Positions 63,626 through 64,000 of a stretch of DNA of 64,000 bases are shown here, piece after piece. Position 1 is the stretch's first letter. Every line of letters begins with the position of its first letter. The stretch lies in assembly GCA_900318835.1 (NCBI GenBank), contig ONLW01000008.1:1-64000 (forward strand), in the 5' to 3' direction. The notes under the pieces were generated by a model that saw nothing but the letters and a program-made list of their open reading frames with translations, was not told the origin of the DNA and ran no database searches. Origin of the DNA: an uncultured Bacteroidales bacterium. GTDB lineage: Bacteria; Bacteroidota; Bacteroidia; Bacteroidales; P3. The position numbers and the translations under genes are program-made.

Positions 63626-63667
63626 GTTGGAATCTACCTAAAATCACTCCGTTCGGGGGGCTTTTTG

Positions 63668-64000
63668 TCAGAATTTGCAGCGGAGCTGAAGATGCCATGT
63701 CTGGCGCACAGAGCCGGGAGTGGCGGCGTTGTCGGAACCGATATAATCCTCGCCAGGACGAAAAACCAAAGCATATTTGAAGCTGAGGTTAATCCATCGG
63801 GTAAGGTCGTAGCGCAACACTGCCGAGGCACGCAGACCACGTCCCTGCAGCACAGGCATGCTAAAGGCATACTGGATATAACTCTCGCTGAGATAGATGC
63901 GTGCATAATAGCCATTAATATCATGCCAGGCAGCCTGCACGGCGGTCTGCCAGCGCCCATGACTGTAGCGCACTTCCTGCGAGGCCGCCCAGCCCTGCTG
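63668..64000 (-). CDS. C-terminal fragment of an outer-membrane beta-barrel protein (runs off the window)
   Basis: The last 110 residues are visible; the frame stays open to the window edge. Alternating strands (YYARIYLSESYIQYAF, GLRASAVLRYDLTRWINLSFKYALVF) and the final HLQLRCKF, with a terminal Phe, mark a barrel. The pattern recalls the C-terminus of large helix-hairpin-helix/barrel proteins of Bacteroidetes, but the missing N-terminus prevents a family call. Confidence 0.65.
   Translation of the reverse strand, partial: QQGWAASQEVRYSHGRWQTAVQAAWHDINGYYARIYLSESYIQYAFSMPVLQGRGLRASAVLRYDLTRWINLSFKYALVFRPGEDYIGSDNAATPGSVRQTWHLQLRCKF

Overview
The window reads as a chromosomal segment of a Bacteroidetes bacterium, most likely an uncultured gut-type Bacteroidales (Prevotella/Bacteroides relatives). 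The support is the Bacteroidetes promoter form (TTTG, about 19 nt, TAnnTTTG) at several sites, the lack of Shine-Dalgarno sequences, and lineage-typical families (UpxY-like NusG paralogue, DUF3667, DUF4837, DUF6089, BamA followed by two OmpH genes, Wzc with a Tyr-Gly tail). No rRNA, insertion sequence, prophage or CRISPR array was seen. There is one tRNA gene, tRNA-Ser(GGA).

Layout. 1-8.9 kb: housekeeping and envelope genes (porin, Gate-domain membrane protein, DUF3667 protein, a 55-residue ferredoxin, a 791-residue propeller plus YiiX-like hydrolase, purE, a kinase-dCMP deaminase fusion, a guanine deaminase-like enzyme, and a small YiiX-like hydrolase). 9.1-19.0 kb: nine minus-strand genes with overlaps or very short gaps, rfbA, rfbC, rfbD, wbpB, wbpD, wbpE, wbpA, a FlaA1/CapD-type dehydratase and an LTA-synthase-like sulfatase-fold enzyme. 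They supply dTDP-L-rhamnose (rfbB is not in the window) and the UDP-2,3-diacetamido-glucuronate branch. 19.3-26.0 kb: a large SLBB export protein, a Wzz-like protein, and a KamB/KamC-like reactivase pair. 26-28 kb: tRNA-Ser and an M49-like lipoprotein peptidase.

28.3-55.8 kb is one long plus-strand surface polysaccharide locus. It starts with a structured leader and a UpxY antiterminator, then a priming sugar transferase, Wzm/Wzt ABC export, a phosphoribosyltransferase-HAD fusion, seven GT2 and three other glycosyltransferase-type genes, two deacetylase-like proteins, two acyltransferases, a CapK-like adenylate-forming enzyme, a DUF354 protein and a UDP-GlcNAc 2-epimerase. A second promoter then drives a Wza-Wzc-OmpA export module. 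The minus-strand sugar-nucleotide operon and the 2-epimerase together could make UDP-ManNAc3NAcA as a donor for this locus. 56-64 kb: OM biogenesis genes (two OmpH, BamA, UppS, DUF6089, DUF4837), an SDR epimerase, and the C-terminus of an outer-membrane protein.

The most unusual signal is iterated short words. (1) Seven intergenic elements plus one divergent-promoter element are built of 11-bp degenerate units arranged head to head around a centre. The best is a perfect 58-bp palindrome, and the arms show compensatory differences between copies. An eighth intergenic site carries the same 11-bp period as a one-directional array. (2) 8-bp unit tracts sit just upstream of start codons inside operons, and one lies inside a gene. 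(3) 7-bp unit tracts, usually four units, lie inside coding sequences at signal peptides and loops. Other points of interest are a YiiX-like domain whose catalytic Cys has become Gly by one base change, and the PRTase-HAD fusion, which suggests ribofuranose in the glycan.
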